NCBI GenBank assembly: GCA_036674765.1
Contig: JARVKI010000070.1
Coordinates: 124,001-188,000, forward strand
DNA: 64,000 bases
Origin: Seiridium cupressi
Taxonomy: Eukaryota; Ascomycota; Sordariomycetes; Amphisphaeriales; Sporocadaceae
Reading direction: 5' to 3'
In this document: piece after piece, positions 1-10,170 of the stretch
How the letters are laid out: the number at the start of each line of letters is the position of its first letter
How positions within the stretch are numbered: position 1 is the stretch's first letter
Translations under genes and position numbers: made by a program
The notes under the pieces: generated by a model
Seen by the model: the letters and a program-made list of their open reading frames with translations, nothing else
The model's database searches: none
Told to the model about the DNA's origin: nothing

Positions 1-2125
1 TCTGCTGGTTGGCGACTGAGCTGAGCTTGGAGAAGTCAAGAGTGCCCGAGCCCGAGAAGGTGTACGAAGACGTCTCAAGGGTATCCTTCTCCGGAAAGAG
101 GAAGACCACGTTGCAAGTCTTGCCTGCGTCACTGGAGGGAATGTCGAAGTTGAAGATGGTTGAGCGAGTCGAGGAGATGTCGCCGTTGTAACCGGTGCCG
201 CTGGCGGTGTTGGGACTATTCTTGTCGGTCACGACGATGAGGGATGGCAGGGTAAAGTCCCCAGCGTTAGTCACACCACCGGGACAGGACGAAGGGATGG
301 TGACTGAGCTTGGCGATGGGACAGACACGGTCTCGCTTGTGGGACTCGTTGAAGTTTTGATGGAAGAAGCGGAGTAAGATGTGATATGGCTCAGTGTGGT
401 TGGATAAACCGGAGCAGATGTCTTCGTGGTGGTTTCAATAGAAGTTGTGGAATATACTGGCGCACTCGACTTGCTGGTCACCTTCGTAGTCTCAACGGAG
501 GTCGTGGGATACACTGGCGCAGTTGATTTGCTCGATACCTTGCTGGTCTCCACCGAAGTTGTAGGATAGATGGGCACAGTTGGCTTGCTAGATATCTTGG
601 AAGTCTGAATTGACGTGGTCGGGTAAACTGGAGCAGTGGACTTGCTGGAGATCTTTGTAGTCCCAATGGAGGTCGTTGGGTAGATTGGAACGGTTGAGTT
701 GCTAGACACTGCCTTGGTGGTTGTGGAGTAGACTGGCACTGTTGCCTTGCTAGAGAGAGTGGTGGTGGCAATAGTAGTGTTTGGGTACACTGGCGCAGTT
801 GACTTGCTGGAAGTCTCGGTAGTCTCAATAGACGTCGTCGGGTAGACGGGAGCCGTAGTCTTGCTGGTTGAGACTTCCTTGGTAGCCTTGACCGTTGTTG
901 TGGGATAAACGGGGACAGTCTTGCTTGTTGAAGCCTCCTTGGTAGTTTCAACGGTGGTCGGGTAGACTGGAACAGTCTTACTGGAGACCTTAGTAGTCTC
1001 TGCAGAAGTGGTCGGATAGACTGGTGAAGTCTCGCTCGTGACTTTGGTGGTCTGAACAGTAGTTGTGGGATAAACTGGTGAGGTCTGGCTTGATCCCTTA
1101 GTGGTCTCTACCGAGGTCGTGGGGTAGACCGGCACAGTCTTGCTCGTCGACGCTTCCTTGGTAGTAGTCTCAACTGAAGTGGTAGGGTAGATGGGCGAAG
1201 TCTTGCTTGAGGCCTTGGTAGTTTCAATTGAAGTCGTGGGGTAAACCGGAACCGTTTCACTTGAACTCTCCTTGGTAGTCTTGATCGACGTGGTGGGATA
1301 CACGAGGGTTGTCTCGGCGGATGACTCCTTCGTGGTGATCTTGTAAGAAGACATAGCAGAGGTGGCTTTGGTCGTCTCGACAGGATATGTTGTGGGATAG
1401 ACCGGCGTGGTCTCGTGCGGAGACGTAGCTGGGGAGGTGACAGAGGAAACCTTGGTCGTCTCAACAGGATACGTTGTGGGGTAGACAGGCGTGGTCTCCG
1501 GCTTGGTCTGAGTGGCAGATGTGGATTGACCACAAGATTCGGTGACGGTGACCACAATAGTAGAGTAGACGGTAGAAGGCTGTGAGCATGTCTCGGCAGG
1601 CTTCGACGAGCTCTGAGTCTGAACAGGAGCAGTGGAATAGACAACAGAAGAACCAGCAGGTTGGCTTGCTGAGCTGCTGGCCTCGGAGCACTTGTCTGAC
1701 TGACATCCATCGGCGGCCAGCGTGATCTCGGCACAGCTGACGCCTTGCTCTGGCTGGAGGTAGAGGTTGACCTCGTCGTCATCGCCCGTCACACACTCGT
1801 AGAATGTAGTCTGTCCGTTGAATGATATACTTCCATCACAGCCAATCTCGAACCCAGTCTCAGGCGACTGGTTAACGTCACATTGCAAGACAGTTGAGGG
1901 TGGGGTCCACCAGCAACCACGGCCTTGTGAGTCAGTGAGGCTTGAATCAGCGATGGTGAAAGTGCTTGCAGTCAAGCTGCCACCAGCACGAGCCTGGCCA
2001 CTGCTAAGCTGTCCCACTGGATAGCTTACGGCGCCTGCGGTCTTGATGGTGAAAGAGCAGCCGGTTCGCGCAGTGAGCGCGTGGGCGCCGGCCGCCGCGG
2101 AAAGTAAAGCGATTGTCTTGGTCAT
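1..2125 (-). CDS. Secreted Ser/Thr-rich cell-surface protein with But2-type C-terminal domain (3' end beyond window)
   Basis: The frame is open from the ATG at 2125 down to base 1, about 708 codons, so the end of the gene lies outside the window. The N-terminus is a signal peptide (MTKTIALLSAAAGAHA). A Cys/Gly-rich globular region of about 150 residues follows, with motifs such as GRGCWWTPPS and GFEIGCDGS. Then come about 19 degenerate Thr/Ser-rich repeats. The tail, about residues 610 onward (CPGGVTNAG to FSGSGTLDFSKLSS), reads like the ubiquitin-3-binding But2 C-terminal domain of fungal surface proteins. That points to an O-mannosylated, wall-associated or secreted protein. The But2 call rests on remembered family motifs. 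No intron is needed in the visible part. Confidence 0.85.
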   Translation of the reverse strand, partial: MTKTIALLSAAAGAHALTARTGCSFTIKTAGAVSYPVGQLSSGQARAGGSLTASTFTIADSSLTDSQGRGCWWTPPSTVLQCDVNQSPETGFEIGCDGSISFNGQTTFYECVTGDDDEVNLYLQPEQGVSCAEITLAADGCQSDKCSEASSSASQPAGSSVVYSTAPVQTQSSSKPAETCSQPSTVYSTIVVTVTESCGQSTSATQTKPETTPVYPTTYPVETTKVSSVTSPATSPHETTPVYPTTYPVETTKATSAMSSYKITTKESSAETTLVYPTTSIKTTKESSSETVPVYPTTSIETTKASSKTSPIYPTTSVETTTKEASTSKTVPVYPTTSVETTKGSSQTSPVYPTTTVQTTKVTSETSPVYPTTSAETTKVSSKTVPVYPTTVETTKEASTSKTVPVYPTTTVKATKEVSTSKTTAPVYPTTSIETTETSSKSTAPVYPNTTIATTTLSSKATVPVYSTTTKAVSSNSTVPIYPTTSIGTTKISSKSTAPVYPTTSIQTSKISSKPTVPIYPTTSVETSKVSSKSTAPVYPTTSVETTKVTSKSSAPVYSTTSIETTTKTSAPVYPTTLSHITSYSASSIKTSTSPTSETVSVPSPSSVTIPSSCPGGVTNAGDFTLPSLIVVTDKNSPNTASGTGYNGDISSTRSTIFNFDIPSSDAGKTCNVVFLFPEKDTLETSSYTFSGSGTLDFSKLSSVANQQ
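375..1500 (-). repeat. Coding tandem repeat, about 19 degenerate VYPTTS-ETTK units
   Basis: On the minus strand the But2-protein gene encodes about 19 units of the form PVYPTTSxETTKxSS, each roughly 50-65 nt. Variants include VYPTTYP, IYPTTS, VYPNTT and VYSTTT. The reading frame is kept throughout, so the array behaves as an expandable mucin-like stalk. Units nearest the N-terminus carry YPVETTK and later ones SVETTK or SIETTK, which suggests stepwise local duplication. Confidence 0.9.
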
Positions 2126-2262
2126 ATTCAAAAAGAATCAAGTGTCATTCGACACTGGTATAGCGAATGGCGGTTGGGTGGACGAGTGTATGCGGTGATC
2201 CTGCCGCGATTGAGGATGGAATACTCCAAAATTCAAATTACTGCATGGGTTATTCCTACCCA

Positions 2263-2270
2263 TTATATAT
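2263..2270 (-). promoter_or_regulatory. Candidate TATA box of the But2-protein gene
   Basis: On the minus strand an ATATATAA tract lies about 140 bases upstream of the start codon at 2125. It is the only obvious TATA-like tract in the proximal promoter. The position fits a TATA box followed by a 5' leader of about 100 bases, but no transcript evidence is available. Confidence 0.35.
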
Positions 2271-4147
2271 CATGGACCTTCCTATCATCCCACTCGAGGA
2301 GGTGGTTGGCAACACCTCGGGCCCCCATAGGATTTCGTCATGGCGAATGGAAGATCGAGATGTCGTATATGCTATATGTTTAGTGTCGTTCCCCGCCTGG
2401 GTAGCAAGTGGTGCCGGTGGCGGTATGGGCCTTGAACCGAGCTGACCATTCTCGGTCAAAAGCTCCACACGAGCTGCCTTAGGTTTGAAAGGCAAGTTTT
2501 TTGGTGACTTACACGTAACAAGAAAAGCTCAATCAGCGGGCGACCTACCAATCATGAATTCTCCAGCGAGTGCCATGCAGGAACGTGGGGAATACAATGG
2601 CGGCCACATCGGATGCCTATACGGGAGACCCACCAAGCTCACTGAAGAGACTCCATGACGTCCAGAGCAGGTCTGAGTCGTCCATCTGCTCTTCTTGCTG
2701 CTTGTTGAGCTACCCACCGCCCGATCATGATATCAGAGCTCTAGACGGCTTTGGAGGTAAGCTGCGGCCTTGCGGGTTCTAGTTAGTATACTATATGCAT
2801 AGCTTCGAGTTTGTCTAGCTATAACTAGTTTCCATCAGAATTGAGCAAGCACTATCAATTGTAGTAAGTGATATGTATGACGAGCTGGAAAAGCAAGGCA
2901 CAGAGAACCAGAGATAGCTCAAGATTTACTTCCTACTGTATTCGGCGAAAAAGAAAAGTGTAAAGCACGTCGAGTCAAGCCGACAGTACTAGTATTCCAA
3001 GAGTAGAAAGGGGGCTCTGCAGCCCTACGTTTACCCCTGGGCCGCGACAATAACTGACTCAGCTGCTTGCGTAACAGGTGTATATCGCCTTGGATATTAT
3101 TTTGAAGCACATTAGATATGTATGAAATGTGTTTAACTACGTTCAATTACTCCCAATTGGAAAAGAATATGACGAACCGTCCGGCGTTGGATTGCCAGCG
3201 CTCGCTGCCTTACTGTAGTTGTACTATATCGGAATAGGCGCAAGCCACTGAACGGGTAAAATTTACGAGCCAGATGCCATCCTGAAGGAGACATCCGACC
3301 CGGATTTGTGCGAAACTCGTCATGCCCGCGTAACCGGGTAGGCACAACCGCCCAACGGCCAGCCGTCGTTTTTCTCGGGTTGAGAAGCCGTTGGCGAAGC
3401 TTTGGCGAACACGTTGCCGGACTGACGGGCTCAACGATCGGACGGAAACTTTCAGCCTCAGCCCCTGACCCCTCCTCTATGTGTCTAGCTGGCTGTGGTT
3501 AGAGGAAGTTAATTCATGTCGATCTTCCCCACGCCTCCATATTTTTATACCAGCTCTCGTAAGTTGGCTGCACCACATCCCGCAATGCTTCTTGCTTTTC
3601 GAACTCCTAGGCTGGGGATTGGGGAGGTTGAACCGATTTCGCCGATGCTCGGAGTTATTTTGGGATCCCTCCAAAACGTCAGAGTTGGCGACGACTGGAG
3701 ACGATTAGAGGACTAGCTAGCATAGCGTTCTGTTAGATCAGCTTATCACAATCCAGCATAGCCCGGGGTGAAGCTTGCGGCTCACCGGCAGCAGCGCGCC
3801 CAACTAAGTTATGCGAGTGTGGCTCGTATTCATCTGAACTAGTGAGAGTGCATCATTATGAGCTGATTGTTGTACATATCACAATGAATACAATTGTGCC
3901 GGCTTGATCAACGATGGTGATCGGCTGGCGACCGGAAATAGACACTGCATGATTTTTCGTGGGTTCGGCTGCTACGGAACTCTACATGTACGCCAAAAAA
4001 AAAAAAAAAAATCCGGAAACACTGCAGTCTGACGCAGCCTATCCATTACTAAGCAGCTCCTCCATCTTGAGCTTGGGAGGTGGTATGTGGGCTGGCGGGC
4101 TAATGATCTGTGTGGCTGTAGACCGGCTCATCGCCCTGATATCCGGC
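2271..4147. other. Gene-poor interval
   Basis: Only short overlapping reading frames below about 80 codons are present on both strands, with no recognisable protein motif and no tRNA-like A/B box pair. The interval separates the 5' end of the But2-protein gene from the 3' end of the AAA gene and contains an A17 tract near its right end. Confidence 0.6.
3995..4011 (+). repeat. A17 homopolymer
   Basis: Seventeen consecutive A residues lie between the AAA-ATPase 3' end and the gene-poor interval. I see no duplicated flank or upstream coding remnant that would mark it as a retroposed poly(A) tail. It may simply be a homopolymer, or a retroelement end too decayed to recognise. Confidence 0.7.
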
Positions 4148-6491
4148 CTAAGCTTCTGTCCAAGAGTCCAGGATCTTCTGAGCTCGGAGTCGCATGTTGG
4201 CTAGCTTCAGGACATGGTCAAGACCGCCTTGATCCTGAACGTAGAGGAAGGCGGCAAGGTGGGCAGTTCTCATGTTCTTGATCTCGCGACCATTGAGGTT
4301 CATGTTGGCGAGCTTCTCAATGTCGTCCTCTGAAAGATCGAACTTGTCGGGACCACCAGTTCGAGCGATGAAGTTCTTCCAGGCGTCCTTGCGAGCAACT
4401 GACGTAAGGGGTTCAAAGGGAATGATGAGATCGATGCGGACTGGAAAGCAGGATCGATCGTCTGGATTCGGTCGGTCGTCAGGAACAGGACACCTTGATA
4501 GTGTTCAAGGCGACGAATGAAGACTGCGGCCAGTTAGTACCACTCAAGTGATTGCAATGGAATGTGCCGAGTATTGGGAAGACTAACTAGAAACAAGCTC
4601 GTTTCTCTCCAAGCCTTCAACGCTGCGAGCGGCTAGGAAAACGTCGGCCTCGTCCAGGAGCAACAAGGCACCCCACAGAGCACAGCATTCAAATGCATTG
4701 TCCAGCGACTTCTCGACCTCGCTAGGCGACGATCCCAAATCACCGGCGCTCATTGAGTAGAGCGGTGCATGGCATTCCTCAGCGACTAGCTAATGTTAGC
4801 ACTTTACGACCATGCAGCATCTGTGATCGCTTACCAGCCTCAGCCGTTAGGGTCTTACCGGCGCCAGGTGGACCAAGCATGAGAAGAATGAGACCACGGC
4901 CTTGAGAATTGTTAGTATCGTTCAGAGAAACGTGTTGTGGTTGATCCAGCACTCACCCTTGCCGTCCACGAAGTCAACATCCACCTTGGCAGCTTGCTTG
5001 TGCTTCACAGAAGCTAGAGCCATATCTTTATCGCCATCACGAAGAACTAACTTGCTCAAGACCTCGGATTCCAATTGATGTGGAAAAGGTCGCCGACATA
5101 GAGTTCGCCTACTCAAGATGAGTCACGAGAAATGATGCAGAGAGCAGAAGAAGACTTACACCAAAGCTTGCTCTTCAAATCCATACCCTTGACGTGGCTA
5201 TTGGCGATTGTACATTGCTCATCCGTCAACTTTTCCAAAGTCTCAAATCTTGCCATACCGTGTGTCGTGTCAAATTGTCTGCCTAGCCGTCTCAGGTCGT
5301 CCTCTCGTTCATTAACTAGTGCAGAAATAACGGCCCCATATCTATAAGGGTTCGTCACATAGTCGAAAGTAGAGGTAACACGTACGCCATTACCAGAGGG
5401 AGTCCCAAAAATAGATGGTCTACCAATGGGAGACGGATTTCTGTGATTTTGCACCTTGATGCGGGACTCCATGAGTGATCCCAGAGCAGGCTTTACAAGG
5501 CGCTGGCAATGGTAATAGGCATGGGCATCGACGACAACTCATCCGGAGACCTAAAACATCAAGCCAGCCCCGAACTGTTGAGCGGCTATGGTAATGGAAC
5601 TACTGGGGATCGCGTGTCCAAGCCACCACTGGACTTGCACAGTTTGGCACCCTCACAATTCTTGAAGTGATAGCCATGTAGTGTCTGGAAGACGCGACCA
5701 CGTTCCATCAAAGTAGCGAGGACATCCCTAGAATTCTTGGCCCACGTCGCAGGATAAAGAGGAAGCGAGACCAGGGGTTTACTGCCGCTGAACTCGGCGA
5801 AGTCGATCGGCTTGGTGGCGTGACCAAACTGGCTACCATTCCAATTGACATAGTCCACCTGGGATGTGTACTGATTCTTCTGAACTGTAAATTGAAACGA
5901 GGTCAGCAGGTAAGCTTGGAAGTGGCCATCTTGTTCTGCCAGCATGATCTCGCCGGGGGCGAAGACGAAGTCGAGAGAAGCCCATGAGACCAAGCCGGCC
6001 TTCTTCAACCGAGCCACAAAGTCAAGGGAATGTCGCACGGCTGGCTCGAGAGCCTCGATCAGCAAGGACGCGTCGGTGCGGCCGTCGGCGTCGTCGGTCG
6101 TGTCTCGGTAGTTCTCCAGTGCCTCCCAACGATGAACCAAGGGTCGGAATGGCTGGGTAAGCTCGATTTCATCCTGGCCGAAATCAATGCCGGGGTATTC
6201 GGCAAGAGCAGCTGCGAGTTCCGTCGTCTTGGGCCAACCGCGGATGATGACAGAGTGGGACTTCCAATGGTTGTTGCCATATGCATCGACGTGCTTGACC
6301 TTGCGATGAAGCACATCGAAGGCTGCAAACGCCCTCGTGAGATCTGCCTGCTCGGTTCGGACATCGTCGTATTCGGACCAGCGAATAAATCCGGGATGAA
6401 CAGAGCTCGATGCGTACAAGACTTTGACGCATGACTGTGGTGGTGTACTGGAACCACGTGGACGAGCCACAAGCGTAATGACTAGATCCAT
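4148..6491 (-). pseudogene. DUF7025-AAA+ ATPase gene with two apparent 1-nt frameshifts
   Basis: Six exons fit: 6491-5639, 5537-5160, 5108-4957, 4900-4835, 4785-4588 and 4523-4148. The N-terminal half has the DUF7025-like pattern (LVHRWEALENY, then DYVNWNGSQFG). The C-terminal half is an AAA+ core with Walker A GPPGAGKT, Walker B LLLLDEADVFL and a family-typical VSIFIRRLEHYQG stretch across an exon junction. Sensor 1 reads FLTTDR where relatives usually have FLTTNR. The first intron needs a GC donor (GCAAGT). Two reading breaks remain, near 5068 after HINWN and near 4439 inside AFQSRID. Adding one base at each makes the exons total 2025 nt in phase. The gene may be decayed, or these may be sequence errors. 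Function is unknown. Confidence 0.75.
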
Positions 6492-6707
6492 GGTAGGTGC
6501 GTTGGATGGAGATCTGGGAAAATGGGATATGGGTCTATTTGGAGATATTGGCAATCAAGATTCTGCGAAAATGGCACGGGAAGAAGTTTAGTTTATGTAG
6601 GGGAAGGGTGGCCAAGATTCAAGGGGAGTCCTAGCTGTCATGGCCGGACAACAATATTTCCAGCGAAAAGCCTTAGGCTGACCGTCTTGGATCAATTTTG
6701 TATTTGT

Positions 6708-6732
6708 ACACTTCAAGGATCCAGGTACCATG
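6708..6732 (-). promoter_or_regulatory. Element shared upstream of two neighbouring minus-strand genes, copy 1
   Basis: A 25-base block containing GGATCCAGGTACCATG (plus-strand reading) lies 217 bases upstream of the AAA start codon. It matches a block at 8831-8855, 106 bases upstream of the lectin-like gene, at 23 of 25 positions and in the same orientation. It could be a shared regulatory site, a remnant of a dispersed repeat, or chance. Confidence 0.3.
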
Positions 6733-6930
6733 CAGCGTTCTGGTCCAGCACCAGTTTCCTGTGGCATCAAAAGCAGAAAACCATTCCACATAAACAAACA
6801 CAAGGTGGATCTGCCTAATGGCGAGCATGACTTATAGCGTTTGACACTGGGCTACCAGTGTGATTCAAGCTGTGCTTTCACCATGTCTGTCCATTCCAGC
6901 TTCTCCAACTCGTGCAGCTCCTAAAACCTA

Positions 6931-6951
6931 AAGCCTGAAGCCTGAAGCCTG
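6931..6951 (+). repeat. Three tandem AAGCCTG units
   Basis: Three exact 7-base units AAGCCTG occur in a row, flanked by partial copies (CTAAAACCT before, AATCCT after). This is a small microsatellite in the intergenic region and has no evident function. Confidence 0.8.
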
Positions 6952-7148
6952 AATCCTTTTTGTCCTGTGTCCTGGTTCCGTCCTTCAAGCAGGGTAGCTA
7001 GCTGGCTCTACCTGTTTTGACCCGGTTTTGACCTCGACATTCGTGACATTGTCTCTGTGCACTGTGAGAGTGTTATGTTTGACATCATATTTGTCTAGAT
7101 TCTATGGCAATTAGTTTTATACCAGACAAAGGTATCATGCGCGCTAAA

Positions 7149-8725
7149 TCAGGTAATAGGCAAGTAGCCTTCATCATTCCAGTTGGAGCCGTCGTAATAC
7201 ACTTCCCGCACCTTGTTCCCCGCTTGAAAGTAACACCTGTTCATGTTCTGGTTGCTTGTGACCTCATGTCCTGAGGCATCCCACGCCGCAGCAGTCAAAC
7301 AAGTGATGCCAGTGCCATTGTCGGCGTTGTCGAACGCATCGTAGGTCGACGGGCCTTTCCACCCAGATGTATCATCCTGCCAAACAACCTGTATCGTTCC
7401 GCTGTTATCTTGGTACAGCAGATACGTGTTGGTCTGATTCTTTGTATCATTAGGACGAGCAACTGCAAAGCCACCAATAGCTGTGTCGTCAGGAATGGCC
7501 TCAGAGAGGTCAGCTGCGGAATAGTTAGATACCTAGCGAGCAAATAAAGGTGGATATCATGACTTACCAGTTCCCCAAGAGGTTCCCGTGGCGTTATTGT
7601 TTGTGTCTGTCACATATGTCCTCATCTTCCCGTCGCTCCTGCGATATGCGAAACCTCCCTTATCAAGATACCAGGCTGAAGCTGGTAAAACCACCATGCC
7701 CGCACTCGAAGACCCGATGACACTAAGTGTATCATTCGTCCACCAATCTTCGGCACCGGCTCCCCAATACCGAATCCATCTGAAAGCTCCATCTGCATCT
7801 TGCGAGACGACGAATGGCCAGTAAGAAGCCAGCCGTGATGTCGAGTCCACCGTGATAGGATAGTCATTCAAGACCAAACGCTGGCCTTGCTGGGCTTGTC
7901 CAGAGGCATCTTGGAATCCTTGCCCCCTTAGAATAGCGTTTTGATCGAGGTACATTACCTTGACCTGGGCCTACAGCATGGGAGCATTGTCAGTCCATCC
8001 CGAATTCCGTCCATCACCCCTGCAATTTTGGGAATCATAACTTACAATGTCGACCTCGACCGAGGTAGCGGCAGCAAGTGGAGTGTTATCGTTTGCAGCG
8101 TTTTCGAGATCCGTGAGTACTATTGGGTCTGACCACGTCTCGTTGCTGGCATAGGTAGACATGCGCAGTTTCTGGTCTGGGCCTTGGTAGAATAGCCGGG
8201 CGCGGGAATTACTCCCATCTCTCCAACCGGTGACTGCAAGTCTTGATCTTGAGCGGATATTGTCAAGTGCCGTTGAGTTTGATGTCGAATTGCCACTACT
8301 CGCGGACGAATCGTTCGAGTTCGATTTGGCCGCTCGACTTCCCAGCACTCCTCCCAATACGGCGCCGATGATCACTAACACGGCAATGGCGCCGACGATT
8401 ATCCATAACGTCTTCCTGCTTCCTCTCGGCGTCGTCGGTGCCTCTGTCGGCGCATTTTGGTAGGGCTGGCCATCGTAATTCGAAAGCGTAGCAGTTTGCA
8501 GACCGGGCGTTACATGATCGTGGCTCGCATAATAAGACCCGGCCGTCGACGCGGGCGCTGCATTCTGTTCGTGGCCATATTTCGGTTCATCCTGGTACGC
8601 ACCGTCTGCAATCCCTCGGGGTCGGCTGACATGTACCGCGTGTCTACCTCCAGACCAGAGTTGTAATTGTCGACTTCGAGACCAGGCTGGTCATCCTGAT
8701 GGTGTGGTCCTCCATGGCTGGTCAT
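7149..8725 (-). CDS. Type II membrane protein with fucose-lectin-like beta-propeller ectodomain
   Basis: Exons 8725-8648, 8591-8046, 7970-7568 and 7513-7149 give 463 residues in phase. The first intron (56 nt, GTAGAC to TACCAG) is inferred because the frame otherwise shifts; the other two have GTAAG donors and the last has a CTAAC branch point. The N-terminal tail is cytosolic and carries PGLEV and SGLE motifs typical of fungal proteins of this kind. One membrane segment follows (KTLWIIVGAIAVLVIIGAVL, about residues 90-115). The Ser/Asn-rich linker leads to repeated blades such as AVTGWRDGSNSRARLFYQG, PFVVSQDADGAFRWIRYWG and VYYDGSNWNDEG, resembling the fucose-specific lectin fold (PF07938). 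It probably binds glycans outside the cell. Several NxT/NxS sites are present. Confidence 0.8.
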
Positions 8726-10170
8726 TGTGACATACGGATGCTGCTCCAAGAATCACACCCGCAAGAGAGGAGCCGGCGACAAGAAAATGGCAGCAAACAG
8801 GAAGAAGAAGCCTTGCGTTGCGACTCCGTCACACTTGAGGGATCCAGGTACCATGACAGTCACTTCGTCGTAGGGTCCGGTCCACCTGTAAGGTGGCTTG
8901 TGGGGAGACATTGACGCTTGGCTGGGGAGATCTTTACCAATTGAAAGCCGCTTCGCCCACGGATCCAATGGTTTGGGGGCTATTTCGAGCGCGCTCAGTG
9001 CCACAAGGCCAATCATGACTACCGACGACAGCTTGTAGCGGATTCCAGGCTCACTTAGCGTCAGATTACAATATAGCCACCCATGTTTGCGGCCGCTAGC
9101 CACTCGGCGATACTCGAAATCGTATAGGGCCATGCGCGACAGAGCGCCTCTAAATCTTAATACTGCAGGCACTGTAGATCCTTTCATTCGCTGCTAAGCC
9201 CAAGTCACCATTGTACATTTCTGAACATCCCCCCAATTCAATACCAACCTATCTTATCCCAGAACACAGAAACTCCAGAGGTTCATGGTCATAGGAGACG
9301 AGGGTATTGTCATAAAAAGATTAGTTTATGGCTTACTACATCACAGTAGTTCTCCAGTGCTAGATCGCTGAACCACACCCTAACATCACTTGATTACGCT
9401 AAGTCCGGACAGGTTCATCAAGTTAAATGTTACCTCCATTTTAAGTCATTGAATATGCGGCAAACTGGTCCATGTTTTGTATTTGCTTGCTTGCTTACTT
9501 TCTCAGTTGGTATCATGAGCGATACCTACTTCTTGACAGTGCTATAATTGATACCAGTGCCGCCTTTGACAAAAGTGATTTGAGGGATGGCGACTTGGAC
9601 ATGCCGCTCAACGCAGTGCTGAATAATCGGTTCCCAGCGATGAAAATGACGATTGCATGAGTTAGCCCAGGAAGCTTCGGGTGAGAAACAGATGCTGTAC
9701 AGGGAGAGATATCAGGCTCAAGGATGGGTTAAAGTAGAACGTGATACGCAGCATTCTGTCCAAAATGACTAGACCAAAAGTCATACCAAATCATCGTGCC
9801 TCGATGACTTTGAATATACTGCTAAACACCAAAGGACTAAGAGTTCGTTGATAGACTCAATTCGATCCGGCCTAAGCCAATCGCGCCACTCGCTTTCGAC
9901 AGCAGCCCGAGATAGTCCCAAGAATGTATAAGAGAGGAACGCCGTAGTGCCTGGCAGTTTCCGACCATACAGGTATAGTACAAACTAAAAACGATATATA
10001 GAACGCCGCCCCTTTCACTTAACATGTTCAAGCGTTGCCGACTCCTTGTACTCCATTCTAGTGTCCATGCCATGCTTGTGGTGATCCTCCTTTTCGCCAT
10101 TGAACAACGCCGAGAGCTTATGTCTTACAGCTCTGATGGGACGTAGAACCGAAGAAGAACGAAGGCCCTG
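8726..10170. other. Intergenic region between lectin-like and ApsB-like genes
   Basis: This holds the upstream region of the lectin-like gene and the 3' flank of the ApsB-like gene. One 144-codon minus-strand frame (8753-9187) overlaps the shared 25-nt element but has no recognisable domain, and I do not call it. Nothing else is supported. Confidence 0.5.
8831..8855 (-). promoter_or_regulatory. Element shared upstream of two neighbouring minus-strand genes, copy 2
   Basis: This is the second copy of the block at 6708-6732, with the same GGATCCAGGTACCATG core and two mismatches in the left part. It lies 106 bases upstream of the lectin-like start codon. Confidence 0.3.

Larger units (their letters stand above)
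6492..7148. other. Intergenic promoter region of the AAA gene
   Basis: No supported gene lies here. The minus strand carries the proximal promoter of the AAA gene. At 6708-6732 is a 25-nt element nearly identical to one upstream of the lectin-like gene. At 6931-6951 is a short AAGCCTG repeat. Confidence 0.55.

Noticed and set aside
375..1500. Regular repeat array that could suggest CRISPR
   Set aside because: The units are degenerate, in frame and coding in a eukaryotic surface-protein gene, without spacers or cas genes.
3995..4011. A17 tract as a retroposon tail
   Set aside because: No target-site duplication or upstream element sequence could be identified.
8753..9187. 144-codon minus-strand frame upstream of the lectin-like gene
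   Set aside because: No domain or homologous pattern recognised, and it overlaps the probable promoter of the lectin-like gene.
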